A stretch of 64,000 nt of DNA. It comes from Sporosarcina sp. Te-1. Lineage in GTDB: Bacteria; Bacillota; Bacilli; Bacillales_A; Planococcaceae. The stretch is taken from NCBI RefSeq assembly GCF_017498505.1, contig NZ_CP071798.1, positions 2,749,501 to 2,813,500 of the forward strand, written 5' to 3'. Shown here piece after piece: positions 1 through 9,230 of this stretch. The translations under genes and the position numbers were made by a program. Numbering within the stretch: position 1 is the first letter of the stretch; every line of letters begins with the position of its first letter. The notes under the pieces are model-generated. The model ran no database searches, was not told the DNA's origin, and saw nothing but the letters and a program-made list of their open reading frames with translations.

Positions 1-767
1 ACGAATAGCAACAACAAATGGTAGAGAACAAACCACTTAGAGAATGTACTGAAAAGCTGCTTATCCAGTGATGCCAATGCTTGATAATAAGGGTTTTCCA
101 TCCAGACGACGGCTATGCTTCCACCTTGCACAGTCGTCGCTGACAATAATTCCTTTCTTTCATTTACTGCTGAATTGGACTCCAATAAATCAGTTGCCAG
201 TAATGACTTCGAGTTAGCTGGGGATGTAGAAAACAATAATTCCCCCGTATCAGAGAATAGTTCAAAAACAGCTCCCTCTTTTTCAAGCAAATGAAGATCT
301 TGATCATCCAAGTCAGGAAAGCTCGAATTCTTCTGTAACTCAGCCAACAAGACATCCGTTTCCGTGTATTCCTGAAACAGCAAATAGTGTCCATCCTCCA
401 GCGTCCAGGTGCGGATTCCCTTTTGTTCCGCCAAGTTCTTCAATTCTTTCATTCCATAAGAGGTTGGAAGAATTCCCTCTTTCGATGACGTCAGCACAGA
501 TCCGTCCTTATCGAGAATCTGCACAATTCCCCCGCTCCGTTCCGCAATGTCTAACAGAGCATCAGAAAGGCTGATTCCGCCTTCATCTTGAAGAACGGCC
601 CACTCCACTTCACTTTGCTCCAACACCCGTATATCGTGGTAATAAAACCCTTTCATCATTTCAAATATAAAAAAGCCGAACATAAGGGCCGTGCCGATAA
701 ACAGCATGCCGTAAAACGTAAGAAAGTAAAGTATGAAGCGGAATGTCATCTTATTCGATAATTTCAT
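1..767 (-). CDS. Sensor histidine kinase, N-terminal part (runs off left edge)
   Basis: About 255 codons are visible, reading leftwards from an ATG at 767 with an AGGGGG ribosome site. The protein starts MKLSNKMTFRFILYFLTFYG, giving a first membrane helix at about residues 8-35. A roughly 200-residue extracytoplasmic sensor region follows, and a second hydrophobic stretch begins near base 50. The kinase domains lie outside the window, so the kinase call rests on membrane-anchored sensor topology and on the response regulator 11 bases upstream in the same direction. The ligand is unknown. It is clearly partial because of the window edge, not a mutation. Confidence 0.8.
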   Translation of the reverse strand, partial: MKLSNKMTFRFILYFLTFYGMLFIGTALMFGFFIFEMMKGFYYHDIRVLEQSEVEWAVLQDEGGISLSDALLDIAERSGGIVQILDKDGSVLTSSKEGILPTSYGMKELKNLAEQKGIRTWTLEDGHYLLFQEYTETDVLLAELQKNSSFPDLDDQDLHLLEKEGAVFELFSDTGELLFSTSPANSKSLLATDLLESNSAVNERKELLSATTVQGGSIAVVWMENPYYQALASLDKQLFSTFSKWFVLYHLLLLF

Positions 768-778
768 CTCGAAGCCCC

Positions 779-1468
779 CTATACTTGCAGCTTGTAGCCG
801 ATTCCCCTGACGGTCACTATATACTCAGGGCGGCTCGGATCCACTTCCAGCTTCTCCCGCAGCTTGCGGATATGGACCATGATCGTGTTGTCATCGACAA
901 ATCCCTCAAATCCCCAAACCTGTTCATACAGCTGCTCCTTTGAAAGGACTTGGTTTGGATGATGACAAAATAGTTCAAGCAGCTGAAATTGTTTTTGTGT
1001 TAACGTGACTGCCTGCCCACGAACCGTCAATGCAGCGCCTTCTACATCCAACCGGAACTCCCCAACCTCGTATATTTTCCGTTTGTCATGGAGGGACGCC
1101 ATGTATCGAGCCGTTTGCACTTTCACCCGTGCCGCAAGTTCCATCGGATTGAACGGCTTCGTAATATAGTCATCTGCGCCGTGCATAAATCCCCGTAACA
1201 CATCCGCATCCGCCGTTTTTGCAGTCAAAAAGAAAATGGGGGCCGTCGAACGCTTTCTGATCGTTGATGCCAGTTCCAGGCCAGTGCCATCCGGCAACAT
1301 AATATCTAAAATGTACAAATCATAGTCCTCGTTCAGCAACTGCGCTTCCGCTTCTTTGTACGTTTCACATACGTCAATGAAGGTAAACCCTTCTTTTCGC
1401 AAAATAATTTCTACCATATCTCCAATGGCCTGTTCATCATCGACAACGAGAATTTTTGCCTCTTCCAT
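779..1468 (-). CDS. OmpR-family response regulator
   Basis: A 229-residue two-component regulator. The receiver domain (about residues 4-115) has the acidic pair D10/D11, phospho-acceptor D55 in LYILDIMLPDG, the conserved switch Thr (T82) and K104 in the TKPF motif. The C-terminal winged helix (about 130-226) ends in the typical RGIGYKL. The start at 1468 is preferred over upstream codons at 1474 and 1483 because GGAGG sits 7 bases ahead of it. It is followed after 11 bases by the kinase gene and is its likely cognate partner. Target genes are unknown. The divergent DUF418 gene is a candidate by position only. Confidence 0.93.
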   Translation of the reverse strand: MEEAKILVVDDEQAIGDMVEIILRKEGFTFIDVCETYKEAEAQLLNEDYDLYILDIMLPDGTGLELASTIRKRSTAPIFFLTAKTADADVLRGFMHGADDYITKPFNPMELAARVKVQTARYMASLHDKRKIYEVGEFRLDVEGAALTVRGQAVTLTQKQFQLLELFCHHPNQVLSKEQLYEQVWGFEGFVDDNTIMVHIRKLREKLEVDPSRPEYIVTVRGIGYKLQV

Positions 1469-1632
1469 TGTCATCCCTCCCAAAAATAAGATTCCGATAA
1501 GGTTCCTGTTATATGCAGTTAAGTTTCATAGAACATACTAGACTCGAGCATCATGATTCTACCATACCGAAAGCACATAACGGTGACAATCCTTGGTTTT
1601 GATAGAGACTATTTAAGAAAGGTGACGAAAAA

Positions 1633-2838
1633 ATGAATCAAAAACGAGTCCATCTAATTGATGGAATGAGAGGCCTCAGCCTTTTCGGAATACTATTAGC
1701 CAACCTACTGATTTTTCAATATGGAATGTGGGGGAAGGAGGAACTACATCTTTCAGGAATAAATGAAGGTGCATTCCACTTCACAAAAGTGTTTATCGAA
1801 GGCAGCTTCATGCCAATTTTTACCTTCCTTTTTGGGTATTCGATGGTCAAAATGGCGGAAGGGCTTCGTCAAAGAGACTTGAAAGTGAAACGGTATTTCG
1901 CGAGACGATTTTTACTTTTGGCAGTTATCGGGTGGGCCCATGGCACATTCCTTTGGGAAGGGGATATCTTATTTTTCTATGGACTCATGGGCTTCTTCCT
2001 TCTCCTGTTCGTAAACCGAAAATCGAAAACAATCTTGGTCTGGGCCATTTTACTAACAGTCTTAACAACGTCCTTCATGTTGATCGGCGCCGGTTTTAGT
2101 GGAGAAGGAACGTCCGAAGAGGAGTTCATGACATCCGCGGAATATATTGATAAAACGAATGATGTGTATGCAAATGGCACGTACTCAGAAATCAAACACC
2201 ACCGGAATACTGCAGATCCTTTTGAAGAAATGCCCGAGGCCCTGGTTTTAGTAATGGTTGTATTAGCACCGATTGCTACTGCCCCTCTCTTTCTGTTTGG
2301 CATGTATGCTGCACGCATTAACATGTTCGCCAATCCCGTGCAAGAAGAGAAGCGATATCGGATCGGTACCATCATTCTAGTGCCTATCGGCATCGCAATG
2401 AAAGCGATCTTTGAATTTGGCCCTTCCAATGGCTGGACTGATTTTCTAATCGGAGCCGGAGCGCCTCTGCTAGCCGTCGGTTATATTTTCGCATTCGCCT
2501 GGCTGTACACGAAATGTACGGAATCTGTCGCCATGCGTGCTTTTGAAAGTGTCGGCAAATTATCCTTAACCAATTACATGATGCAAACAGTCATTTGCAC
2601 GACAGTATTTTATGGGTATGGTCTGGGCCTTTTCGGCAAACTCGGAACGGCGGGCGGTTTATTGCTGGGGCTCAGCGTGTTCGCCTTGCAATGTGCTGCA
2701 AGCTACTTCTATTTAAAACGTTTTCGCAGAGGACCATTGGAGTTCATCCTCCGTGTGTGGACGAATTTCTCCTGGAATGGCCAAGTAAAGCCGAAGAAGG
2801 CGAAGAAAAAAAGAGAGGCCGAAGCACATGCATTGTAG
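1633..2838 (+). CDS. DUF418-family (YeiB-like) membrane protein
   Basis: A 401-residue polytopic membrane protein. The N-terminus, RVHLIDGMRGLSLFGILLAN, is the signature of the DUF418/YeiB family, distantly related to acyltransferase-3-like membrane proteins. About eight to ten hydrophobic segments are visible, and the tail is lysine-rich (PKKAKKKREAEAHAL). An AAAGGTGA ribosome site precedes the ATG. It is divergent from the two-component system, with 164 bases between the starts. Biochemical function of the family is not established; transport or envelope roles have been suggested. Confidence 0.85.
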   Translation: MNQKRVHLIDGMRGLSLFGILLANLLIFQYGMWGKEELHLSGINEGAFHFTKVFIEGSFMPIFTFLFGYSMVKMAEGLRQRDLKVKRYFARRFLLLAVIGWAHGTFLWEGDILFFYGLMGFFLLLFVNRKSKTILVWAILLTVLTTSFMLIGAGFSGEGTSEEEFMTSAEYIDKTNDVYANGTYSEIKHHRNTADPFEEMPEALVLVMVVLAPIATAPLFLFGMYAARINMFANPVQEEKRYRIGTIILVPIGIAMKAIFEFGPSNGWTDFLIGAGAPLLAVGYIFAFAWLYTKCTESVAMRAFESVGKLSLTNYMMQTVICTTVFYGYGLGLFGKLGTAGGLLLGLSVFALQCAASYFYLKRFRRGPLEFILRVWTNFSWNGQVKPKKAKKKREAEAHAL

Positions 2839-3023
2839 GTTCTAGGTAAATGCAGTAAATTCATGCAGTATGGGAGTTGAATTAGAGTATGGGAATCTGA
2901 TTCGACGAGACAATCAGGAAGAAGAAGTGATGAATAATGCTGAGTCAGTTTCAGAAATAGGGTAAGCAGGCAAACAGCATAAAAGATGTATGTCTTTCTA
3001 ACGAACGAGGTGCCTACAAATTC

Positions 3024-3626
3024 ATGATTAATAAAATCATTTTCAGAAGAGCTGTTGCATTCTTCATGATTGCAGTCAGCATAGCAATAGCGGTGACTAT
3101 TATCACGTATACTGTCAATCCAGATTTTAAAAATGTAGTTGAAACATTTGAAATGAAATCGTCCGACCAATTTAGGGAAGCCACGGATATGAAAAAGGTA
3201 TGGTTTTACGTTGTCAATAATGGGTTTGTCGTACCCTTTCAAATGTTTGCCCTGACATTGATTCCGGTGCAATTCCTATATTTAGTGAATATCATCTCAA
3301 CCGCTTTAATGCCCGGGATACTTTTCGGTATCATTTTACAAACGGACTCTCGAAAAGGCATGGAGATCATCGCTTCTACTGTCCCCCATTTTGTGATTGA
3401 AATCTTTGCATTTTGTTTATTGGCAGCAGTTCTCTTCGAGTTAAATCAAGTAATCAGAAGTAAAATAAAGAACTGGTTTAAGAAAGACCAGAAAGAACTA
3501 TCCCTTGTTGATAAAGTTTTTAAAACGCTAAGATTTTATGTAGCAGTCGTACTGCCGATGATGATTGTGGCTGCATTTGTCGAAACGTACGTAGCTGATA
3601 TCATATTCAACTTATTTCAGCTTTGA
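3024..3626 (+). CDS. SpoIIM-superfamily membrane protein
   Basis: A 200-residue protein with about five membrane segments: near residues 10-30, 70-100, 113-140, and two in the C-terminal 50 residues. The arrangement resembles the stage II sporulation protein M (DUF95) family: an ILFGI stretch, then PHFVIEIFAFCLLAAV. SpoIIM proper is a peptidoglycan-remodelling partner during engulfment. This copy stands alone rather than near spoIID or spoIIP, so it is better called a family member. Ribosome-site support is weak: GAGG lies 13 bases from the ATG. A strong terminator follows 40 bases after the stop. Confidence 0.6.
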   Translation: MINKIIFRRAVAFFMIAVSIAIAVTIITYTVNPDFKNVVETFEMKSSDQFREATDMKKVWFYVVNNGFVVPFQMFALTLIPVQFLYLVNIISTALMPGILFGIILQTDSRKGMEIIASTVPHFVIEIFAFCLLAAVLFELNQVIRSKIKNWFKKDQKELSLVDKVFKTLRFYVAVVLPMMIVAAFVETYVADIIFNLFQL

Positions 3627-3664
3627 TTTTAAACAACGGTCAAGTACAACTAGTCTTAGAAATT

Positions 3665-3695
3665 AAAAAGACAGCCGCCAGGGCTGTCTTTTTTC
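3665..3695. terminator. Bidirectional intrinsic terminator
   Basis: Inverted repeat AAGACAGCC/GGCTGTCTT flanked by A-runs and T-runs on both sides. It lies between the convergent SpoIIM-like gene and the thioesterase gene and can serve both. Confidence 0.9.
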
Positions 3696-3697
3696 TA

Positions 3698-4174
3698 TTA
3701 GTGTGTAATTTCCCGCCGTAATTTCCGGTGCTCTCTCCGTGCTGGACCCGTTTCAAACAACCGTTTTTCAGCATCGGTTTCGGGATAGACGCCTTGCACA
3801 GGTGTCGGTTCATTATCAGGACCCATCGAAACCATCGTCAGAAACGATTCGGTCGTCAATTTCCGTTCGCCTGTCAATAAATCGACAGAGTGTACAGATA
3901 CAAATACTTCCATCGACGTGCGTCCTGTCGAGCTGACGACAGCCTCCAGCTCAAGGACATCCCCAACAGTGGCGGACGAGACAAAATCGACAGAGTCGAT
4001 AGAAGCCGTGACAACAGCCGATTTAGCATGCTTCATTGCTGTAATGGCTGCAATTTCATCAATATAGGCAAGAACTTGTCCGCCAAAAATGGTTTGTAGA
4101 TGATTTGTATCGGGAGGCAGTACCAGTTTTGTCTGGATAGTGCGCGAGTGGCTCATTGGTCTTGCATTCAACAT
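3698..4174 (-). CDS. Acyl-CoA thioesterase (hotdog fold, YkhA-like)
   Basis: A 158-residue single-hotdog acyl-CoA hydrolase. The active-site segment NHLQTIFGGQVLAYIDEIAA (about residues 24-43) carries the GG-x-(V/L)-L-x-x-(I/M)-D-E/xx signature of the cytosolic YciA/YkhA/BACH thioesterases, followed by the conserved VTASIDSVDF strand. These enzymes hydrolyse medium- and long-chain acyl-CoAs to free fatty acid and CoA. An AAAGGAAG ribosome site precedes the ATG. It is a monocistronic gene between its own promoter and a shared terminator. Confidence 0.88.
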   Translation of the reverse strand: MLNARPMSHSRTIQTKLVLPPDTNHLQTIFGGQVLAYIDEIAAITAMKHAKSAVVTASIDSVDFVSSATVGDVLELEAVVSSTGRTSMEVFVSVHSVDLLTGERKLTTESFLTMVSMGPDNEPTPVQGVYPETDAEKRLFETGPARREHRKLRREITH

Positions 4175-4223
4175 CTGTGTATCTTCCTTTCTCTTCTACC
4201 AAGATTCATTTGCTCATTTATAT

Positions 4224-4252
4224 AGTATACTCCTCTCTGCCGACCATTTTAA
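4224..4252 (-). promoter_or_regulatory. Sigma-A-like promoter of the thioesterase gene
   Basis: On the minus strand, -35 TTAAAA (4252-4247), 17-base spacer, -10 TATACT (4229-4224), about 50 bases before the thioesterase ATG. Confidence 0.55.
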
Positions 4253-4295
4253 TACATAGGCAATTATCCGCACGCTTCCCATTTTTCAATCAACT

Positions 4296-5024
4296 TTATG
4301 CTTTTTTTATGAACAACTCTCTTGCATACGGGTGAGTGAACGTAAATCCGTCATCCTTACGAACGGCTTCCTCGATTATTTTGCCATTTGCCAATACATA
4401 AATTCGTTCGCACATATATTCAACAACCTTCGAATCGTGCGAAATAAACAAAATGGCCATTCCCCACTCACGGTTCAGGTTCAACAGCATTTCCACAATT
4501 TCCTTTTGGACCAACCTATCTAAACTTGATACAATTTCATCGCATATAAGCAGCTTCGGACCGACCAAGATGGAACGCAGCAGATTCACGCGCTGACGCT
4601 CTCCGCCGCTTAACTCCGTCGGACGGCGATCGAGATAGGCTTCGTTCAACTTTACTCGGCCCAGCATGTTCCGGATAAAACCGAGCCGATCGCCTTCCTC
4701 CTTTCGGAGTGGTTCCAATAATATCTCACGTACAGTCCAAGATGGATTCAGCGCAGCCGAAGCGTTTTGAAAAATAAGTTGGCATTCGGAGTAAAAAGTT
4801 TTCCGTTCAGCTCGTCCTATCGATTCGCCATTCCAGCGGATGAGTCCCCCGTCAACTGGCTCCAATTGCATAATGAGACGACTTAGCGTACTTTTGCCGC
4901 TGCCACTCCGGCCAACGAGACCAACAATTTCTCCTGCCCCTACTGCCAAGTCAATTCCCGTAAGTACATTCCTCTCAGTTCCATCCGTCCGATATCTTTT
5001 CCAAATCCCTTGGACCTCCAGCAT
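4296..5024 (-). CDS. Peptide/nickel-type ABC importer, second ATPase (NikE-like)
   Basis: A 242-residue ABC ATPase: Walker A GRSGSGKST (about 38-46), signature LSGGERQR, Walker B LLICDE with the catalytic Glu, and H-loop ISHD. It lacks the C-terminal cysteine-containing extension of the OppD/OppF type, which fits the short NikE/CntF type. It is the last gene of the cluster that starts at ureA, 14 bases after the first ATPase, with an AGGAGG site. It is inferred to power nickel (or nickel-chelate) uptake for urease. A peptide substrate cannot be excluded from sequence alone. Confidence 0.75.
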   Translation of the reverse strand: MLEVQGIWKRYRTDGTERNVLTGIDLAVGAGEIVGLVGRSGSGKSTLSRLIMQLEPVDGGLIRWNGESIGRAERKTFYSECQLIFQNASAALNPSWTVREILLEPLRKEEGDRLGFIRNMLGRVKLNEAYLDRRPTELSGGERQRVNLLRSILVGPKLLICDEIVSSLDRLVQKEIVEMLLNLNREWGMAILFISHDSKVVEYMCERIYVLANGKIIEEAVRKDDGFTFTHPYARELFIKKA

Positions 5025-5038
5025 TGGGACTCCTCCTA

Positions 5039-5791
5039 TTATAAAAATCGACTTTCCAACAGTCGGTTCGTATATGGATGTTTCGGGTGCGCTAAGACAT
5101 CATCTACCGCTCCCGTTTCAACCACCTTTCCTTCATGCATAACAATAAGGTGATGTGCGGTTTCAACAACCATTTCCAAATCATGTGTCACCATGAGGAT
5201 GGTCGTACCATGCTGCTCGTTTAACCGTCGCAGCCATGACGAAAACTCTCTTTGGACGACACGGTCGAATGCTGAAGTCGGCTCGTCTGCAACCAACAGT
5301 TCCGGTTCCATATATAATGCACACGCAATCATGCATCGTTGCAGCATACCGCCAGACAATTCGAAAGGATAGCGATCCAACACATCTGCCGGCAGATCGA
5401 GCTTCTTAATAATATCCGGCATCTTTTTGTGAAACATCGATATATCCTCACCGAGGCGGCCAGCCGATAACGAATATAGCTGTCTGCCCATCTTCCGGCT
5501 CCCGTCAAAACTATTCGAGGCATCTTGAAATATCGTGAAAATTCGCTGCCTTCTTATAGTAAGAATATCTCGTTCTTTACATTCCAATACGTTTTCACCA
5601 TTCAACCGTATCATTCCGGTCGCTTCTCCCCCATCTGGCAACATCCGAAGAATCGCTGCGACCGTCATGCTTTTCCCACTGCCGCTCTCCCCGATCAATG
5701 CTGTCAAACTCCCCATTGGTACGGAAAACGTAGACCGATCCACAATCCGCTTCCCGTGAATCAAAATAGATAATCCATCCACCTCAAGCAT
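5039..5791 (-). CDS. Peptide/nickel-type ABC importer, first ATPase (NikD-like)
   Basis: A 250-residue ABC ATPase: Walker A GESGSGKS, signature LSGGMLQR, Walker B LLVADEPTSAFD, H-loop VTHD. The tail HPKHPYTNRLL is typical of the peptide/nickel group. The start at 5791 (MLEVDGLS) is chosen because it has an AAGGG site and overlaps the permease stop by 8 bases, as coupled genes do. The longer frame to 5830 lies inside the permease gene. Pairs with the following ATPase to energise the two permeases. Confidence 0.78.
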   Translation of the reverse strand: MLEVDGLSILIHGKRIVDRSTFSVPMGSLTALIGESGSGKSMTVAAILRMLPDGGEATGMIRLNGENVLECKERDILTIRRQRIFTIFQDASNSFDGSRKMGRQLYSLSAGRLGEDISMFHKKMPDIIKKLDLPADVLDRYPFELSGGMLQRCMIACALYMEPELLVADEPTSAFDRVVQREFSSWLRRLNEQHGTTILMVTHDLEMVVETAHHLIVMHEGKVVETGAVDDVLAHPKHPYTNRLLESRFL

Positions 5792-6596
5792 GGAATCCCT
5801 TCCTTCCACCGCGTCCCATCGCTTCCCCAATAAAATTTACCGATACGATGGTCATAAATATGAGCAATCCTGGAAAAACACCGATCCACCAAGCACCGAT
5901 CAGCAAACCATTTTGTGCATTATACAATAAGTTGCCCCACGACGGAATGGCCGGCGGCACACCAATGCCAAGGAAGCTAAGTGAGACTTCAATAAAGACA
6001 GCCCCTGCGAAATTGAAAAGTGTAACGACAAAGACAGGTGGTAAACTGTTACGAAGTAAATGACCTGTAAGAATTCTCCACGTTGGTGTCCCCAACATCC
6101 TTCCCATCTGTACATATTCCACCTCTTTCAGGCGAATAAATTCCGACCGGACAATCCGAGCCGTTGTAAACCAGCCCGTTACACCTATCATCAATGTCAT
6201 ACCCCACATCCCGCCTTGCATAATAGATTGGAATGCGAGGATGAAAAGGATGGACGGAATCGTAATGAACGCCTCCAAGAAACGCATCATCACCGTATCG
6301 ACGAGCCCACCGACATACCCGCTAATCCCCCCATACAGCACGCCGATAAGCAGGGACAAAACAACAGATACACCTGCCACCGTCAACGTCACCCTGCCTC
6401 CGTATAAGAGGCGCGACAGCACATCTCGACCCAGATGATCGGTTCCAAGATAATGCGTAGTTGAAGGAGAAGCATATACTGCATCCAAATCCATCTCATT
6501 CGAGGGGTATGGCGATATCCAACCAGCACATACCGTCACGACAACGATCAAGCCGAACACGACACACCAAAATATAAGGCCTCTCTTATATTTCAT
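5784..6596 (-). CDS. Peptide/nickel-type ABC importer permease (NikC/DppC-like)
   Basis: A 270-residue inner-membrane permease with six predicted helices. N-terminal features include YLGTDHLGRDVLSRLLYGGR, the DppC/NikC hallmark. The EAA loop (about 170-200) contains RMLGTPTWRILTGHLLRNSL. Its ATG overlaps the upstream permease stop as ATGA. Heterodimerises with the NikB-like permease. Substrate assignment to nickel is from the urease context, not from residues. Confidence 0.8.
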   Translation of the reverse strand: MKYKRGLIFWCVVFGLIVVVTVCAGWISPYPSNEMDLDAVYASPSTTHYLGTDHLGRDVLSRLLYGGRVTLTVAGVSVVLSLLIGVLYGGISGYVGGLVDTVMMRFLEAFITIPSILFILAFQSIMQGGMWGMTLMIGVTGWFTTARIVRSEFIRLKEVEYVQMGRMLGTPTWRILTGHLLRNSLPPVFVVTLFNFAGAVFIEVSLSFLGIGVPPAIPSWGNLLYNAQNGLLIGAWWIGVFPGLLIFMTIVSVNFIGEAMGRGGRKGFHA

Positions 6597-7564
6597 GAAC
6601 GGAATGCCCCCTTCCGCAACTTCGGATCAAGTATATACATCAGCACATCAACGAAGAACAGGGAAACAACAACAATCAAGCCAGTCAGCATAATGCCACC
6701 CATAAGCAGTGGATAGTCCTGCGTCGTTATTGATTTCACCATTAGCTGCCCTAGACCCGACCATGCAAACAACGATTCCACAATGACCGAACCTCCGAAA
6801 AAGGAGGGAAGAGTCATCCCGATATAGTTCAAATAAGGGATGAATGCATTCCGTAATATACTCGACCGTATATCCCGCTCCGCCACACCGTTTGCCTTCG
6901 CAACGAGAACATAATACTTTCCTCGCTCCGCTTTCACACTCTCCTGAAGAAATCGTGCATAGATGCCAACATGTGTCAAAACAACGACGGCAACCGGCAT
7001 CAACAGATGTTGCAACCTGTCTGTCCAGCCACCGTCTCCATTGATGCTTCGAGTTCCCGAAGATGGCAGGATGCCTAGTGTGACGGTAAAAAGCGATATG
7101 AAGAGGATCCCGAGCCAAAACGCCGGAATCGACGAAGTTACAATACTGAATGTCGACAAGCATCGATCTAGGATCGATCCCGGTTTCATTCCAGCTGCCA
7201 TCCCGAGCCAAATCGAGCCAAGGATGATAAAGAACAAGGAAACGCCTACGAGCAACAGTGAATTTGGTAGCCGTTCCGTCAAAATTTCCGCAACCGGCCT
7301 TCCTTCTTTTGCCGAAATTCCGATATTCCCGCTCAACGTTTCTTTCAACCAAACGCCATATTGGACAACCAATGGACGATCGAGTGCATATGCTTCACTG
7401 ATCCGCTCCTTTTCAGCCGCACTCAGCATTTGGGCATTCCCTCCGTAGTATGCGGCAACACCACTTCCAGGCCCTGCATGCATAATGAAAAAAGAGAGGA
7501 AGCTCACGATGAAGAGGACAAGTATCCCCATCATCATGCGCTTCCCAATCCATTTACCGATCAT
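6593..7564 (-). CDS. Peptide/nickel-type ABC importer permease (NikB/DppB-like)
   Basis: A 323-residue permease of the DppB/NikB class, starting MIGKWIGKRMMMG with a long first helix, then a periplasmic-side domain and a C-terminal five-helix core. The EAA motif includes KANGVAERDIRSSILRNAFI, and the protein ends LDPKLRKG as usual. The start at 7564 has AGGAG ten bases upstream and overlaps the binding-protein stop by 11 bases. The longer frame to 7615 would sit further inside the upstream gene. Confidence 0.8.
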   Translation of the reverse strand: MIGKWIGKRMMMGILVLFIVSFLSFFIMHAGPGSGVAAYYGGNAQMLSAAEKERISEAYALDRPLVVQYGVWLKETLSGNIGISAKEGRPVAEILTERLPNSLLLVGVSLFFIILGSIWLGMAAGMKPGSILDRCLSTFSIVTSSIPAFWLGILFISLFTVTLGILPSSGTRSINGDGGWTDRLQHLLMPVAVVVLTHVGIYARFLQESVKAERGKYYVLVAKANGVAERDIRSSILRNAFIPYLNYIGMTLPSFFGGSVIVESLFAWSGLGQLMVKSITTQDYPLLMGGIMLTGLIVVVSLFFVDVLMYILDPKLRKGAFRS

Positions 7565-9128
7565 TCCATTTCCACTCCTCGACATTCCACAAGAAGCCGG
7601 AACCGTGATGACCAAGCGTACGCTCCTTTACCCCATCGATATGTTTGTTAATACCGAACACTGCATCGACATATGCGATATAAGCAAAAGCCGGATCAGC
7701 CGCTAGTTCTCCCTGGAATGCAATATAGGCAGCTTTTCGTTCTTCCGGATCCGTAGCGAGACGCCCCTGTTCCAAAAGACGGTCCACTTTTTTATTCGAA
7801 TAGCTTCCATAGTTATAGCCCGAACTTGTCAAACTCGAAGCATCTGTGTGGAACAGACTATACGTATGATGATCTGCATCATATGGACTGCCCCATCCAA
7901 CCATGAACGCTTCACATTCTTCAATCGTGATAGCACTCCAATCGAGCGCAGCTACACTCACATCGGCGCCGATCGACTTGTATCCTTCCGCCACGTAGTT
8001 CGCCATATTGACACGTACCGAATCGGAAGCCGGAGCCGTTATGGTAAAAGCCAGTTTCTCCCCTTCTTTATAACGGAACCCGTCATCAGATTTGATCCAA
8101 CCTGCTTCATCCAAGAGGGTATTTGCTCGATCCACGTTGAATGTATATGCTTCGACCGCCTCATTATGGAAAGCGTGCTTCTGCAACGGAGAGTATGCTT
8201 CTGTCCCGTAGCCTTTTAAAATTCCTTTCACAATTTGAGTCCTATCGATCGCAAAGCTGAAGGCCTGACGGACACGGACGTCCTGCCAAAGGTCTTCCTT
8301 CATGTTGAATAAAATCCCGCGGTAATCCGCCGTATCCACATCATATACAGTCAAATTATCCTGTTGCTCCATCTCCTGCACTTGTATCGGATCGAGCAGC
8401 GCCACGTCTACTTCCCCGGACTTCAATTGCAAAGCGCGCACATTGCTGTCTGGGATGAATTTGAATATGACTTGTTCAATGGATGGCGTTGAACCATAAA
8501 AATTATCATATGACGTAAGCGTCAGACTGTTTCCCCGATCCCATCGTTTAAATTGGTATGGTCCCGCACCGATCGGATGTCGATTAAAATCTGCCGTCCG
8601 CATATCGACTCCCTCAAATGCATGTTTTGGCAATATAGGCACCGTCAACTTATCAATAATCGGTGTGAACGGTTGCTTTAGCTTTAGTTCAAACTTATAG
8701 TCATCCAGTTTCTGAAGCCGCTCCACTTCCATAAAATCCGACTTCAAAAAGGAAGCATTTTTATCATCAAGAATGCTCTCAATGGTAAAGATGACATCCT
8801 CTGCCGTCAGCGGTTTTCCATCATGGAATGTAATGCCTTGTTTCAAAGTAAATGTATACGTTACCTTATCCTCCGACATGTCATATGATTCCGCTATATC
8901 TGTCACGGGCTCATTCTTTTCATTGAAACGGAAAAGTCCTCTGAAAAGCAATGCGTCCAAATTCGTTTCTTCTAAAATCGGATTCAAGACGTCAAATTCA
9001 GCTTCCGATGCATAGACGAGTCGATTTTCCTTTGCACCTGTATTCGAAGCTTTTTCACTGCCACAGCCAGCCACAGCCAGGAGCAGTACCACTACTATCA
9101 ATAGAAACATAGTGAGTCTTTTTTTCAT
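7554..9128 (-). CDS. ABC importer substrate-binding lipoprotein (family 5; probable nickel uptake)
   Basis: A 524-residue extracellular binding protein. Signal peptide MKKRLTMFLLIVVVLLLAVAGC has a lipobox (AVAG|C), so it is membrane-anchored. Family-5 (OppA/NikA) motifs include LKQGITFHDGKPLTAEDV. GGAGG lies 5 bases before the ATG at 9128, which fixes the start. It sits directly after ureD on the same strand with a 102-base gap and no terminator, so uptake of Ni2+ or a nickel complex for urease is the best inference. A C-terminal HH (LGHHGSG) could contribute to metal binding, but this is speculative. Confidence 0.75.
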   Translation of the reverse strand: MKKRLTMFLLIVVVLLLAVAGCGSEKASNTGAKENRLVYASEAEFDVLNPILEETNLDALLFRGLFRFNEKNEPVTDIAESYDMSEDKVTYTFTLKQGITFHDGKPLTAEDVIFTIESILDDKNASFLKSDFMEVERLQKLDDYKFELKLKQPFTPIIDKLTVPILPKHAFEGVDMRTADFNRHPIGAGPYQFKRWDRGNSLTLTSYDNFYGSTPSIEQVIFKFIPDSNVRALQLKSGEVDVALLDPIQVQEMEQQDNLTVYDVDTADYRGILFNMKEDLWQDVRVRQAFSFAIDRTQIVKGILKGYGTEAYSPLQKHAFHNEAVEAYTFNVDRANTLLDEAGWIKSDDGFRYKEGEKLAFTITAPASDSVRVNMANYVAEGYKSIGADVSVAALDWSAITIEECEAFMVGWGSPYDADHHTYSLFHTDASSLTSSGYNYGSYSNKKVDRLLEQGRLATDPEERKAAYIAFQGELAADPAFAYIAYVDAVFGINKHIDGVKERTLGHHGSGFLWNVEEWKWNDR

Positions 9129-9230
9129 ATAATCCTCCATTTTATTCAAGATCTTCAGCGTTAAAAAATGAACTCCCAATGGTCGGCCTGTCCGACAATC
9201 GGAAGACACATCCACTGGAAGTTGAAATGG